Origin: Echinometra lucunter
Taxonomy: Eukaryota; Echinodermata; Echinoidea; Camarodonta; Echinometridae
Length of the DNA: 64,000 nt
Assembly: GCA_029962745.1 (NCBI GenBank)
Contig: CM057170.1
Coordinates: forward strand, 19,852,421-19,916,420
Direction: 5' to 3'
This document shows, piece by piece, positions 45,977 to 60,300 of this stretch. Within the stretch, counting starts at the first letter, position 1, and each line of letters starts with the position of its first letter. Under the pieces are notes generated by a model. That model was not told where the DNA came from. It made no database searches and saw nothing but the letters and a program-made list of their open reading frames with translations. Both the position numbers and the translations under genes were made by a program.

Positions 45977-46045
45977 ACCCGTAGGTCAAAACAGCGTTTT
46001 GAATAGCGAAACTAATTGCTGACGCGAACGCGAAATACATTTATA

Positions 46046-47646
46046 CGCGGCACAGTTTCTGAATACTTGCGAGCCAAGCGAAAATCAACCTTTTTATAAT
46101 TTTGTCACACAAACTGATATCCGGTAGGTAATCTCATTTTCCCCCTTTCCCCCTTTTTTTTCTGGTGTGGAACTTCTTGGGGCTTCAGCCGCCCCCCCCC
46201 CTTCCCATCAGTACGCCAGTGCTCAAGAGCTCACAATATTGTGGCATATCAGTTGTGAATCGACAGATAAGGTTAAACATCTTGTTATTATTATCACGTA
46301 CGTACGTGTTATTATTATAACGTGGTACCTACAGTGTAATATCCAGTATCATTGATACATAGAATTATTGATTTTCCTGATTTTTTTTTCGTTTGTTAAA
46401 AGTGGAATGAATTTCGCATCAGTTTCAAAATCAAAATTTTCATCATGTGTGTAGCTTGATTATCCTTTCATCTTGTTACATAGAATTTGACAGAGGTGTC
46501 AAGATCTACTAGAAAAAAATGTGATTGACAATTATCTGTCATGATTTTCTCTCTGATTTCACTTCAGAATATGTTGAAGAAACAGTTGATAGAAGAAACT
46601 CTCTTAAATTGATGGATTAAATTAAAAGTTTTTGCTGCTGAAAACAAAGTGCATACTTGTAGCTGGTCCACTCATCATAACAGTTACTGTCATACATGTA
46701 GGTCATTCATGTAAATTAGCATCTTGTTAGATTTTATAACTTTCATTTTAAGTGTGAATTTGATAAATCTTTACTAAAGCTTGCAATGGAAATTCAACAT
46801 TTGATAAAATGTCCTGCAATAAAAGAAGGCAATTTATAGTCTGTATGTTATGAAAGTTTACAAGGTTTTGAATTCTTTGACTACTCTCCCTAAATGCCTC
46901 AAATTTACTGTTTGATAAAAGTTTGTTTGTTGGCTGTATTGATTGATATTTTCTTATTCGTAAAGTAGTGTATTCCAGTTTTATTTATTTATTTATTTGT
47001 TGTTTTACTTATACAGGGTAGCATTGTCAGTTACAGAACTGCTTTCCACAACGGCCCTGTCCGCATAATATGCAGTTACATAAAATTAATCCATATTATT
47101 GTAAATAATCATATGCACAGAATTAATCTATTGACACACACTGCATCATACAGAATAACCTAACAGAATAAGAAGTCAAAATACTATTTAAACAAGAAAA
47201 CATTCGAATAATAAAAACAAGTCGACATTTGAAAACAAAAATCGAAATAATTCAGAAGCAATCGTAAACATACCGTATATCACTGTTAAACCGAACATTA
47301 AGTGACTACATGTCGGGATATTTCCTAATTATTTCATAGAGAAATTTTTCTGTAGGACTGGAAAATACATGTAGCATGATGAGTCTAAGTGTTTGGTAGT
47401 AGGTCAGCATAAATACTTGTACATGTACCTTATCAAGTTTTGTGAGTTTCCTTCCATCTTTCTCATGATGGTGAGTTATGTTGTCAATCAGTAAACAGAC
47501 ATTTCACCAAAATTTTTCACACTTTGAGTGTGTAATGCAATATGTTGTTAATTATGTTTTTAGCAGAACAATTTCCCATCAAGAAATAATTGTAAAAGTA
47601 GTACTGCTTGTTTATTTTTTTCTCTTTCTCTTTGATTTTGTTATAG
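46046..47646. other. Upstream flank or first intron of SEC24
   Basis: AT-rich. 46975-47060 reads on the - strand as a retroposon tail (GCTACCCTGTATAAGTAAAA, then (AAAT)n). A 5' UTR exon of SEC24 is expected somewhere upstream, but I cannot place it. Confidence 0.4.
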
Positions 47647-48449
47647 AATACTTCAAGAAATGCAACAACCTGGTCCTCCACCACCGGGGGGATACAACCC
47701 TATGATGCAACCGGGTCCTCCGCCCCCGGGGGGATACAATCCTAATAACATGCAGCCTGGAATGCAACGACCACCTTCAAACTTCATGGGAGTACCTCCT
47801 CCAGGGAACATAGGTCCACCTAAACCTGGTCCGGGAATGAACCCAGCTGGAATGAACAGACCTCCTATATCAGGAGCTACTAGACCACAGTACCCTGGTC
47901 AAATGATTGGTGGTCAAGGAGGAATACAAAGGACTGGTCAAGCACCAATGAGTGGTCATCCACCACCAACATCAAGCCCAAATCAGTATGGTGTGAAGCC
48001 CCTCCCTGGGGTTGGGCCACCCCCTTTAGGACAAATGCCTGTATCGACAGGACAGCAATCCAATTACAGGACTGGTCCACCTGCGACATCATCCAGTTAC
48101 CCTACTGGACCCGCTCCACCCAATGGGGTAGGGGGACCTCCCATGGGGCCACTAAGTTCTGGGCATCCTTCTTCAGGGCCCCCAACAAGTCACTTCTCTA
48201 TGAATTCTCACAATAGGTTTTCCCCATCTGGAGGGGCCACAACAAACTCTTTTGCTAATGGTAGCAGTGGTCCTCCCCCTCCTACTAGTAACTTTCCTAC
48301 TCAGAGAATACCAAACTCTGGTCCTCCTCCAAGCGGGACGCCACCCATTGGGGGTGCCTTACCCCTTCCTGTAGCCCAGGTTCCTCCAACGATACAACAA
48401 GACAGACCTAGCTCAACAGGGGATCAGAATACTAGTTTGAATTCATCAG
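47647..48449 (+). CDS. SEC24: SEC24 first coding exon
   Basis: A TTTGATTTTGTTATAG acceptor precedes it. The ATG at 47660 begins MQQPGPPPPGGYNPMMQPGP, a duplicated PGPPPPGGYNP unit. It continues with many GPP and PSG repeats to QNTSLNSSG and a GTGAGT donor. The frame is open back to the acceptor (ILQE), so translation could start farther upstream; 47660 is the first visible ATG. Confidence 0.8.
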
Positions 48450-51278
48450 GTGAGTTTTACATTGAGAATGAAATACTTTATTCTGCCATCTAAATGACAA
48501 AAGACAGCAACTCTGATGAGTTTTTTTTTGAAAATTGACTTTTCTTTTTTATTTAGGGTACTTTGCTCTACATGAAAATGAAGAGATTGAGGTCACATGA
48601 TCCCCAATTTCATGTTTTTTAATTTCCCCAATACAGAAGAACATGTATCAAAAGGAAGTCACTCCATAGGTTTCCACATAAAACACTCACATTTTCTTCA
48701 TTTGCTTGGAAACTCATTATTCAGAGTTGCTTCCTTTTGTCATTGATGTCAGGTAATGGAATCAGGTTTACATGGTCATTTGTAGATTCTTCCTCTCCAT
48801 AATTCAACATCCATGAGTTGAAGAAATATAAAACCAAAAGTTTTACATAAAATAAAGTATGTTTCATATAAGCTTATAACTGATCTCAATATCGGCGGCT
48901 GATTCAATTCGATTTTTGTAAAATCGGGTGAGAAACGCTGATTGCCGATATTTAGAAAAAAAATCGAAAGATCGAATGGCTTTTGCAACAAAAATAGATA
49001 CCTGCAAAAAAGGGCTTGAATTCATCCATTGTTGGTCACTGACAATGAAAACATCTATATCTTGGATTATTTTTGCATTTTAGGTTATCATACACTATGT
49101 TTGTTGATGTTTGATGGACTTATCTTACCTCCAAAAGTGAAATATTGCCGTGGAACTAAGATAAAAAGTATGTTTTATAAGAGCGGCCATTTTGACAGGC
49201 TCGTCCAACATTAAAACAATAAGGGAGAAGTAAACGGCTATATATCTCTAACAGTTAATTTTACAATGATTTCAGACTTTGAGAGGCATGATATCATCAC
49301 TATTACAAATGTGCACTATAAAACCTTCAAATTAGATGATTATCTAAGATGTGTAAGTATTTACATGTAAAGGTATTTAGGGGCTATAATTTGTCAAATT
49401 TTAGACATTTTTTCCAGCCAAATTTTCAAAGGATTTTCGATCCGATTTCGATTTTTGAGCTAATCTGCCGATACGATCATCTTTGATTTTTGCTCCAACT
49501 TACACCATTAGTTTCATAAGTTCTGAGGAGTGGTCAACATAATTTGCAAAATGTCATTTGCAGAGTACTTAATGAATCACACCCTAAGAATATTTTACAT
49601 TTGGAAAAGTCTCCCTCCCCTCCTCCCCTCCCCCCCCCCCCACATCATTTACAATATGCAAAAGTTTTACAGTTTGTTGAGGTATGTTAAGAAAATTCCA
49701 TTTTCAAGTTTCTGGCTTAACAGTAAGTAATGGAACATGCTGATGTAACCCCACTGTACAATGTGATTTTTTTGTGTGTTTTTGTTCGCTAAGTCTTTGT
49801 CCAAAGTAAGTATGAACAGAGCATGCTGTGCTGTATGAAGTGACACAGTTTTTCAGTATTTAAAGAGGAGGTTTAGTTCTGGGAAATACTCAGAATTTGT
49901 GAGCTTCCTCATTAGGTTTGTCAGTTACGATGACTAGGTAAAATATTTAAGAAAAAAAAAGTTACTTGTAAAGGACTGCCCTTTAAATGCTCTCATATTT
50001 GAAATACACTGCAAGATGAAAAATAGCCAGTGTAAGGCTGAACATTTATCCCACGTTTGTAAGTCATATACATGTAGTCCCATATATTCAGTCGAGTCAG
50101 TTCTATATATCCAGTGCATGTCTCTGTTTGGGAAAGTGAGTCAATTTCTTATCAATTCAGTGATCCTCAAATCTCACACCACTAGACCCTTGCTTTCATG
50201 TCCAACCATGATGAAGCTCTGTGGTCTACCTGTCTCAGTTGTTTGGAGGCAGGAGGACGAGGACGCGAGGATGACAAAATAAAAGGCAAACCTCTGTAAA
50301 ACAGTGATGAATTGCTCGTAAGATTCATATGTCGTTCGTCAATCGACCCACAAAAATTCATTTAAAAATGCCAAATATATCAATTTTAATGGAGCTGTTG
50401 CTTTTATTCTTACTTCATGACCATTGAAGGTCTGCAAGAGCGCCATAATTTGCTTACCTGCTTCTTTTTCCAAGCCAATTGTTTTTGATGACATAGTCAC
50501 TAATTATTCTGGTAACGTCATTCTGATTAAATGCTTTGTAGACCAGCAAAATTTTCCCTGTATACTGCAGATGTGCATTCACAGCATTGCCAGCTGAGAA
50601 AGGTTATCTTTTGACATTTTTATGTCACTGACTATTCGCTTTTTATTATTATATTTCACTTTTAGAAATATGATTACAGTATTTGTCTTTATTATACTGT
50701 AGTAATATTTTGTTCGTTTTTCTTTTAATTAAAACTTGTTTTGAATGTTATACTTCATACTTTCTGATATTTTTGAATTGGTGACTGATTGAATTGTCCT
50801 TTTCCTTGGCCTTGTCCTCGAATCATCAGCCTTGTCCTTGTCCTTGTCCTCGGACAGTCTCCACGGGCAGTCCTTGGTCTTGACCTTGACGGTTTGCCCT
50901 TGTCCTTGGCGTTGTCCAAGTATGACCTTGATACTGTACATGCATGTATGTACACTGTATGGCTGAAATACAATGTAAGTCTACAATGCCAAACATTTAC
51001 AGCTTTTTCAAAGAATGGATCAGTGTCTTATTCTGAGGAATTCCAACAAAATGTATTTATAGTGATTTTCAATAATAATTACTGGGTATTCTTTAAAATC
51101 AGAATAAATTTTGTTGGAATTCTTTGGAATAAGGTATTGATCCAATCTTTTAAAAATCAAAGTTATTTTTACCATTCCTGCTCTTTAATTGACATGTACA
51201 CACATGTGCATGTATCGATAAGTTATAAGGATCCCAAGGTCAAAGATTTGTTTATCTTACATGTACATACACATGTAG

Positions 51279-51321
<43 letters not shown>

Positions 51322-54300
51322 TACACTGTACCTGTAACAATATCATCAGTTGCCTCTGAAATCATCCACATGTGTTTTATGTACATTGTTTCTAGTGAAT
51401 ACTGGTGTATAATCAAACATGAACTGGGTCATGAGGTCATTAGAATCAAAGATATCAAAGCATTGCAATCTAATGTCTCATGGTTGTACCAACATGTAAG
51501 TTAAACCCATAGCAGTACAGTGTCTCTTACTTAGTGACACTTCTCCAGTGTGTCTGGATTCACAGTGCTACAAATTGTACATTGCACATGAACAGAAAGA
51601 GAAGAATTAAAATTTAATTCCATTTCCAATGCAGTATAAATGTATTGGTATAATCCTCATATGAGAGTGATATAATTGTTATTAGTCAATAGTCAGTGAA
51701 GTCTCTAAATTGACACTGCAGTAAAAACAATTACTTATTTACTATTTTTTACGTAGAAGTTTGCAATTTTTGCGTTGAATTTTTTTGATTTTCATTCATG
51801 TTGGTTTATTCAGTAAACTTTTTTATTCCTATTTTTTTGCTTCCAAACTGCATGTACATGTATGTACTATGTACATAGGTGGGGGATCACAGAAATTTAA
51901 TGCTGATTAAGGGAAGGAACACTGATTAATTTTTCCCTTAAGAAAGATCTGTACTGCTATGGCCTATGGGTTTAGAATAGATTTACCATGTAAGTTAGTA
52001 GGCCTATGTAATTGATAGGTTCAGTGAGATCCGATTTGCAACTTAAATAACATTCCTTGCCTTGTAAAAGTACAAAGACTCGTTATCATGTTTTTTGTTA
52101 TAATGGGTTGAAATGGCCAGTCTTTATGTCACAGTTATATGATAGTGCACCCTTCACCCAAAAGGATATCATCCATTGCTCAGAATTACATGTTATGACC
52201 TGTGTATGTAATGTACATGTAAGTTGTTTCAGGGTAGTTTATTTGAGAATCCACTTAATCTTGAAAAACAAACAGTTTCTGCTACATGTATTCAAGTCAA
52301 TTTTGTACAGTATGTACATGTGTATCTGGGAACTGTGTATATGTATGCAGATGAACTTTCTAATCTGAAGGTCATATTTTAGGGTCATTCATGCACTATA
52401 AGGCCTACAGTATAATCACTTGGGTTTTTTTTTTCAAGGGATCCCGCATGATTTGCCAGTCTCTCATTCAGATTTCATAACAATACATGTACACTGTACT
52501 TGTACCAAGAAGACAAGTTTGTGTAAAGTGGATTTGTCTGTGTGGTATGGAATAATGTAAATGTCAACGTTTATTTCCTATGAGTTCCTCACATGCCCCT
52601 GTTTTTATAAGGCTTGTTGAATGATAACAATGGACAAAATCCTAAGTCTAACAAATTTGATAACAGCCTGTCATAGCCTAATACATGTATTTCAGTTGCA
52701 TATAAATTGAACAAGTTTGTAAGCTGATATTATGGCAGCTTATTAAAGGAGAAGTATAGGCGATTTCTGTAAGCATGGATCATAAAAGAGAAAAATTCAG
52801 CAGCTAGAAAATGTCTTACTTTATCCGACATACCCTAGGATTACCGAGAAATCAACAATTAACTTGTATAAACAGTAGTTCTAGTACGAGCCCATTTTCA
52901 TCCACAATACAGTTCGCACCCGCCACCCGGGCCCAGTGACGTAGCTAATGCACCGCAGGCAGGCCAGGTGATGCAAGCGATATGCGTGTACGACATTCCA
53001 GCTCGCAGTGGTCTTCGCACACTTTCTTTAACTACGAAAATTTCTAAGTTATGAAGTCGAATTTGTCTGTTCTAATATCATTAATCCATCAGGCACATCT
53101 CTCCCTGTCTGTCAGGGGATTTGGGATTGCAAAAAAACTTCTCTTTGGAACAGAACTGGTGTGATTTGTACACCCAAAAGCTAGACATATCAGCATTTTG
53201 CATAGAGAATGTGCAGAGAATAAGTGCGCATGCGCAGTGCAACTGTATCGCCTACGTTACACGACCAATGACCATATCTGGGTTTCGGTGGGAAATTCAA
53301 TTATTCGGAGTAAGAAAGCCAACACTTAATCGCAGGGCTCGAAATACCCACCGGCCATCGGCAATTTGCCGGTATGCCCCACCCACTGGCCGTGATGCCC
53401 TTCTCAAAATCAGAAGGTTTACGGCCACAAAATTTTCTGAGTGGCCTTGATGCCCTCCAATCTAAGAAACTCATACTACATTTTTAAAAAAAGATAAAAC
53501 CCAGACTTTTCCTTTTTATTTTGTGACAAAATATTGAAAATTGATACAAAATGCACCCTTTTTCAACATCAGGAGACACCCTTAATAGAAGTATGCGATA
53601 TCCTCATGATCATATAGGGCCAGTATCAGTAACTGCTCAGTCCCACATGTGTTAAATTATGTACGGTACCAGTGCAGTGTAGTGTGTAGTGTATGTGTAA
53701 GTGCAAGTAGTGAATGACCTGGCGGTTCCTACCCTGACTTCTGATTATCAAGGTTATTTTTGGTCTTGAGTGCCGATATTTTAATAAAATTTTGATATAG
53801 TGTGTGGATTTTATTTGTCAAAATGTCAGTCAAACTTATCTTGAGTAGTATCTGAACATCATTACTATTTAAAGAAGCACGAGCCGCTGATGGTTTTAGT
53901 CAGCTGCTTTGAGCTGTAGGCCTTCCTTCAGAATCAATTGCTCCCTGAGCTCTGGGGGAGTTATCCTGCAGAAACTGCCTCATTGGGCTGCTGATTTTAA
54001 GATTTTTCAGTCGTGGTAATAGTTTATTTTTTTCGGCTTTTAGGGCATTGTAGGGTTGATATTTGATTAAATAATTACTTTTAACATATTTTTGTGAAGA
54101 TATGTGATATCTACAAAAAAAAAATTAGAACCCCAAAAGATGAAACTTTAATTCTGTGAAGTTCTGCATTTTAAAATTACTTTGTTTTGGGTTAGGGTAT
54201 AGGAAGTGATGTAAATTTACTTAGGCCTACTCGCGCTGTGTACTCAATTAAACATGTAAACCATTTCTTTGCTTGGTTTACATGAGATGCTAATATTATT

Positions 54301-57300
54301 TTCTGGACATTCATTTGCTTAAGATTATGTAATGACATTAACAACAATCCAAATAAATTTAAAAAAAGTAAATAATAGAAGGGGACATTTTCTCTTCTGT
54401 GCTGCCTCTGAGCCTGAGGCCATATTTATTTTTAGTTTTGCTTTCTTGCATTCACTCCACAAAGCACCACACACCTTCACCAGCTTATCCTGTAACAGTA
54501 ACAATTTTTTCTTGAGAAAGGAAGGGGAGAAGGGATGAGAAGGAAAGAAATGAACACCCCAAATAAAAATTCATCAAGTGATAAATGCTTTATGATCTAG
54601 GATTCTGTCCACTCTCATTTCTCATTTTACACTTTATCCACATGAATTAATGATAATAATCTCAAAAGGAATTACTTGATTCATCCATATAGCCAGAGGG
54701 CAGTCTCACCAAAAAAACCAAAAAAAAGGGCAAAAAGAAAGAACAGGGGTGTGAGAGTTCAGCTTTAAAGCTGATTTCAGCTTTTTTTTTTTTTTTGGAT
54801 TTTCAACGTAATGTCAGCTTTTTGTGCACTTCCTCTGTACAAAAGTATAGGAGCTTTTGTGATTTCAGCTCTGTTTATTTGTGGTCACTCACACCCCTGA
54901 AAGAGAGAAAAAGCATTAGAGGGAAGAAAAAAGGGTAAGAGAACGTAGGAAGAGCCAGGAGCAGACAAGGAATGAAAAAGAAACTTCAATGCTTCCGTGC
55001 AGGGGGGAAACTCCCCCCTCCCTGCACCCTTCCCCCTAGGAGTACACTCTGTATGCTCAATATTTAATTTGCACACCTTGCATGCTCACTACTGCCCACA
55101 TCCCCCCTAAAATTAAATTCTAGCTACGCTTCAATCCCTAAAATACTGCCACTGTATGTAATTATAAGTGAGAAGCATGAATGAACTACTGTGGACAAAG
55201 CGTAAACGCGCGTTTATGCATTGTGCCGTGGCACGAGTTGGTCAGGTCCCATTTTGACCTTGGTGCCCCTCTGAGAGGATATGTGCCCTCCCAAAAAAGT
55301 GGCCGTGACCCAAATTTTATGAAATTCGAGGCCTGTAATCGGTATTTGAAAATCACAGAAATCACTTTGATAAATGAAAGTAGCATTGTCTGTTAGTGTG
55401 AATTTTAAGCTTTATAGTGTAATTTTATGAAATCATCTTGACTTCTCCTTTAATGAAATAGTCTGACATTGTAAGGCATCATACCCAATCCCAACAAACT
55501 AAGGTTTCTATTAAAGCAGAGAGACTAGACCTACATCTACATGTTCAGTGTGGCATGGAGAGACTGCAAACAAACTTGCACCTGCTGATTTTTTTGTTTT
55601 TTGTTTTTTTGTTTTTTGCATACGTGTAAGCCTAATGAAATTAGATGATTGCAAAAATGCTGCAATTTTTTTTTGATCGGTTGAAATTGACGTAAAAGCT
55701 TATCTCGGCAATGCTGTATCACAGTGAATTACCATTACTTTTTCTGTTTGTTTTCATTTATTTTGTTTCACATTGCCCTCCCACACCCCAGCCACATCAT
55801 CTACCATCCTGCCCCCTTCCCCTGGGTCCACTCTGGCCACTTCCCCTGGGTCCACTCTGGCCCCTCCCCCTCCCATCCATAAATCTGCCTCCACTTCCTC
55901 CCTTGGTTCCCTACCCCGCCCCCGTGTGGAAATCATGTCACCATCCCCTACCCTGGACATGCTTGGCACTCCTTCGCCTTGTGGATCAGGTATTGAAACA
56001 TTTTGTTTTATTTTTTGTGTACATGTATGTCATCTGTGAATGGCATCTTGCAGCTTTTCATGTCTGTCTTTCCCACACTGTAGCTGCAGCTTGTATCATT
56101 CTCTTTAAAGCTAATCAAACTTTCTTTCTTCTGCAGTATTTGTATATTGTAATGTAGAATGTACATGTAGTACATTGGATGCCCTAGAATGAGCTAGCAT
56201 CTTTTCTTCTAGGATACAGTCTGGGGTGGTATTCTGAAAATTGTCTTATCTCACAAAGATAATACCTCGCTAAAATTGTTGTAAGTTGGTATTCTGAAAA
56301 TTGTCTTATCTCTGTAAGGATCACCCATATTTTATGTTTAGTCACGCCCATTTGTTGGCTTTTTACCAATCAAGATGGGTCTTATACAGGTAGGGGGACC
56401 AATAGCAGTACCCCTTATATATTAAAACATAGGAATGCGTTTTGCGCTTTAACAGTTTTAGGCGTCATTGATAAAAGTTATGCATTTTATGCACTATGCT
56501 CATGTGCAATCTACAGCAATTAATTAACCACGAGGCTCATGTCACCCCTCGCTCGAACCAAGTCACAATTTGATGTAAAATCATCAATTTCCACTCGTAA
56601 ATTTCTTCAAAATGTCTCATCAGTGACATATCTAGTAACAAACACTCTTTATCTTGCTGGTCGATCATGAACTGCCTGTTTCTGAGCCTAGAAATTTGTC
56701 GACACTGTGAGATACAATAGCCCTCCAGTTGTTATAATTTTTTGTTGTAATCACCATGGAAGATAAGATAAACAAAAGATACAATTTTCAGAATACCTAT
56801 TATCTCGAGATATTATCTCAGCACGCATATGTACATGTAAATTAGGATCATGCGCAGATTGAACAAAGATACAACAAAAGTTAAGAGAAAAGTTAAGACA
56901 ATTTTCAGAATACCGATTTTATTTAACACAGAAGATACAACAATAGAGAAAAATTTCAGAATACAGCCCCTGGTTTCTTGCTTTTTATTTGGTATAGGCT
57001 TTTGGATTTTGTAGATAAAGTGCATAGAAATTTTCTTGGAGGTAAAGTCCCAGATGTACGTGTAGAGTTTTTAAAATTCCTTTCATCTCTTTAACATCTC
57101 AGTGCTGATCAATCAAAGTACTTAATGTGGTATCAAAGCAATACTAGATAAAGAAGAAATATAGTTTTAGAAGTCCTGTGATTCAACAAATCCAGAAAAA
57201 AAAAGTTTTCCTTTTACTCTTTATGTATTAGAGCAGAATTCCTGTTTGAAATAAATAAGCAGAAAGTGTGGGAGACATCCCTGTCTTTACTAGAAAAATT

Positions 57301-60300
57301 TCTTCTCAGTGAATTTTATGTATTTTTTACAAGAACTCTTTTATGCTTGTAGTTTAGCAATGCTCTTTTATATTTTTTTGAGAACTGAAATCTTTTCTTC
57401 TCTGAATGTATGCATATATTTTATTTTTAACTTTTTTTTTGGTACCGTCATGGTTGTACACATCTATTCCTCACATTATCATCCCAAAATGCATGTAGTT
57501 TTTTATTAAACCATTATGGTACTGGGCTCTGGTGATTTTAATGTGGTACTTGTAGATCATCTTTTTTGCTGGTAGTCAAAGGTTTCCTTTAAGAAATTGA
57601 ATTCAGTACTTACATGTAATGAGGTGTGTTCATGTCCATTCATTGACCTGGTACATGTACACTGTACATGTGTAGTGAGAAATATAATACAGATCACAGG
57701 ACCATGTAGACACGGAGTATGGTTTGAAATCATAATGGCAAATATCCTTTATTTGACCAAGGGAAGAAGCAAGTTACTAGTTTGCAGTCTCTCTCCAATT
57801 ATGCAATAATTGATGCTTTGTGTGTGTGTGTGTGTGTGTTTGTGGATACTTTTTCATTTTGAGAGTGATTTCTACATGTCTGTAGACTCTATTTCAGTGT
57901 ATAAATTGTGTGGACGACATATTGTATGACATAGTAGTGCAAATTCATTCTTATTGGTCAAATGTCTTCATTGGTAGCTTCACTCTGATAACTAGCCAGT
58001 AGCCTTACTATCTTTTCTTTGCCTTTGGCTTACATGTATTTCTTTCAAGTGTTGTTTTAAATGACACCATCCATCTATTGTTTATTTTAGCCTAGGATAC
58101 CCAGAAATATCATTTTGTGAAAGAAAATCAATTTTCATTTTGCCTCGTGTTGCTGTTGTGACAATGTTTTGGCTTTTGTTTTGTTTTTTATGTATATGTT
58201 TCTTTTTTTCGTCATTATTGGTTCATTTTGTTTCATTTCAATATGGTTTTAATAGAGTTTAATTGATTTGAATATTGGGGAACAATTTTCAACAAAATTA
58301 CTGTTGTGTGAGAAACATTCAGGTATTGTGGCAAAGTTAGAGGTGTTAAGAACGGGCACTCTTAATCAAAGAGTCATGACATTGATTCCCACTGATGCCT
58401 GGCTCCTTACGTCCTTCAGCAAGACATTTAATCCACCTTTGCTGCACTCTACCTACATGTACATGTACATGTAGCACTGCTGGGGGTAATGATGATAATT
58501 CATTCATTGTAAGTGCCTTGAGCACCCTTTGGGTTGGATATATTGCACAATATTATTATTATTATTATACAACAGTTCTCTTGGAATGTTTTGTCTTTGG
58601 AATGTTTTGTCTTTACAATGTTTTAAAAGAAGTGAATATCGGTATGATTTTTCCTACATATGTATGCCTGAGAAACACAAGTATAATTTATTGTTTGTTA
58701 TTGACCTTTGACATGAAATGTAGGTCCACCTTCAGCCAGGTCATCAGCAGCACCATCTCCTATCCCATCTCAGCAATATGATAACTTAGAAGGGGGATTA
58801 CCGTTCTTCCCAAATTCACAAGGTACAGTATGTCCATTTAATGTTTAACCAAAAATTTTGAGAGAATCATGACAATGAAACATTGTTTCACCTGTTGTAG
58901 ATAAACTTATTCCTATTCATCACAAATGTACATGTATGTGCATGTATTCATTGGATTCCATTTAACAGGGTTGGCGGATTTAAATCACGTTGATTTAAAT
59001 CATGATTTAAATCGCGATTTAAATCACCATGATTTTTTTTTAAAAATCATTGATTTAAATCACTTCCATTGAAACATGTACAAATCATTGACAAATTTTT
59101 TGTTCAAGGCAGTTTTAATTCTTCAAATCAACTGAAAAACCTTGAATTAACTTTATATCAATTGAAAAACTTTGAATTAACTTTATATCAACAAAAAATC
59201 AACAAATCCTTCCTATCTACTTAAAAAACAAATTAAAATCAAGTCAATAAATCAGCTGATTCCTTAAAAATTAGAGATTTTTGTCGTCAACAGTTACTCC
59301 ATTTTTTGTAAATGTAAAGTTTTTCTTCTGAAATTTTACATTCTTTGTCAGCTATTAATAGTGAAATAAGTTTCTTATTTATTTCTTATCATTTATCACA
59401 CGATCCAAGACTTTTCAGAGAGCAATAGTGTAAAAAATATAATATGTAAAAGTCAATGACAAAAGGTTTGTTGGCAGTTTTCCAGTTTTGATCCTTCACA
59501 GTTATACTTCTATCATGTGAAATTTTAAAAAAATCATCTAATCAACAGATTCCACATGCTTATTTCTTCTTGTTACATTTATCCTACAATTAACATAATG
59601 TAGTACAGTCACAATTTGACTGTTGAAAAAAGTTTTCTCATATACCTTTTAAGTCACTAGCTCATTTTATGTTCAGTGCTATGGAAGTTTTGTATTTGCA
59701 TGTAGCAATGGAAAGAGGATCTATAAAACAATTTGCAAAACTCAAAATAAACTTTTAAAACTGCATTTAAATCTTAAGATGGAGGTACTTACATGTAAGT
59801 TACAATCAATTACAGTTGTAAGTTGTGTCCGATTTAAAATACAATACATCTTTGTGTAATACATATGCTGTAATATAAGCAGTTTAGCTGGTTTTATCAG
59901 TTTAGCTGGTTTCATCCGTTAAGTCAAACTTACTGTTGTATAGGGTCAAAGGTTTTTTTTCCCTACTTCATGTATCAAACAGATTTATAAAGAACATATG
60001 AATAACTAAGAATTGTAGATTAATGTAAAAATCACAGTAACATAATGTAGTGTAGTCACCCTTTCTTTGACTAAGCTGTCTCTTATATTGGTCTCCAACA
60101 CTGACAGTTTTGCATCTCTATCTGTAGCAATTGATGAGCTTTAATACAAATTTGTAAAACTGTCACAAAGCTGTTGAGTGCACATTTAGATACAATTTTC
60201 ACTGAGGAGTGTCTGGAGATTTTCCTCTGGGATTTTTTTTTTTCAATACTGAGTGGAAATTCACAGAGGGGAATATTCTCTACTCACTGGGAAATTCCCT

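Noticed and set aside
50789..51337. 182-residue + frame in SEC24 intron 1 as an extra exon
   Set aside because: It covers a CCTTGTC degenerate repeat and a (GT)n tract, with no phase-1 acceptor and donor pair and no family motif.
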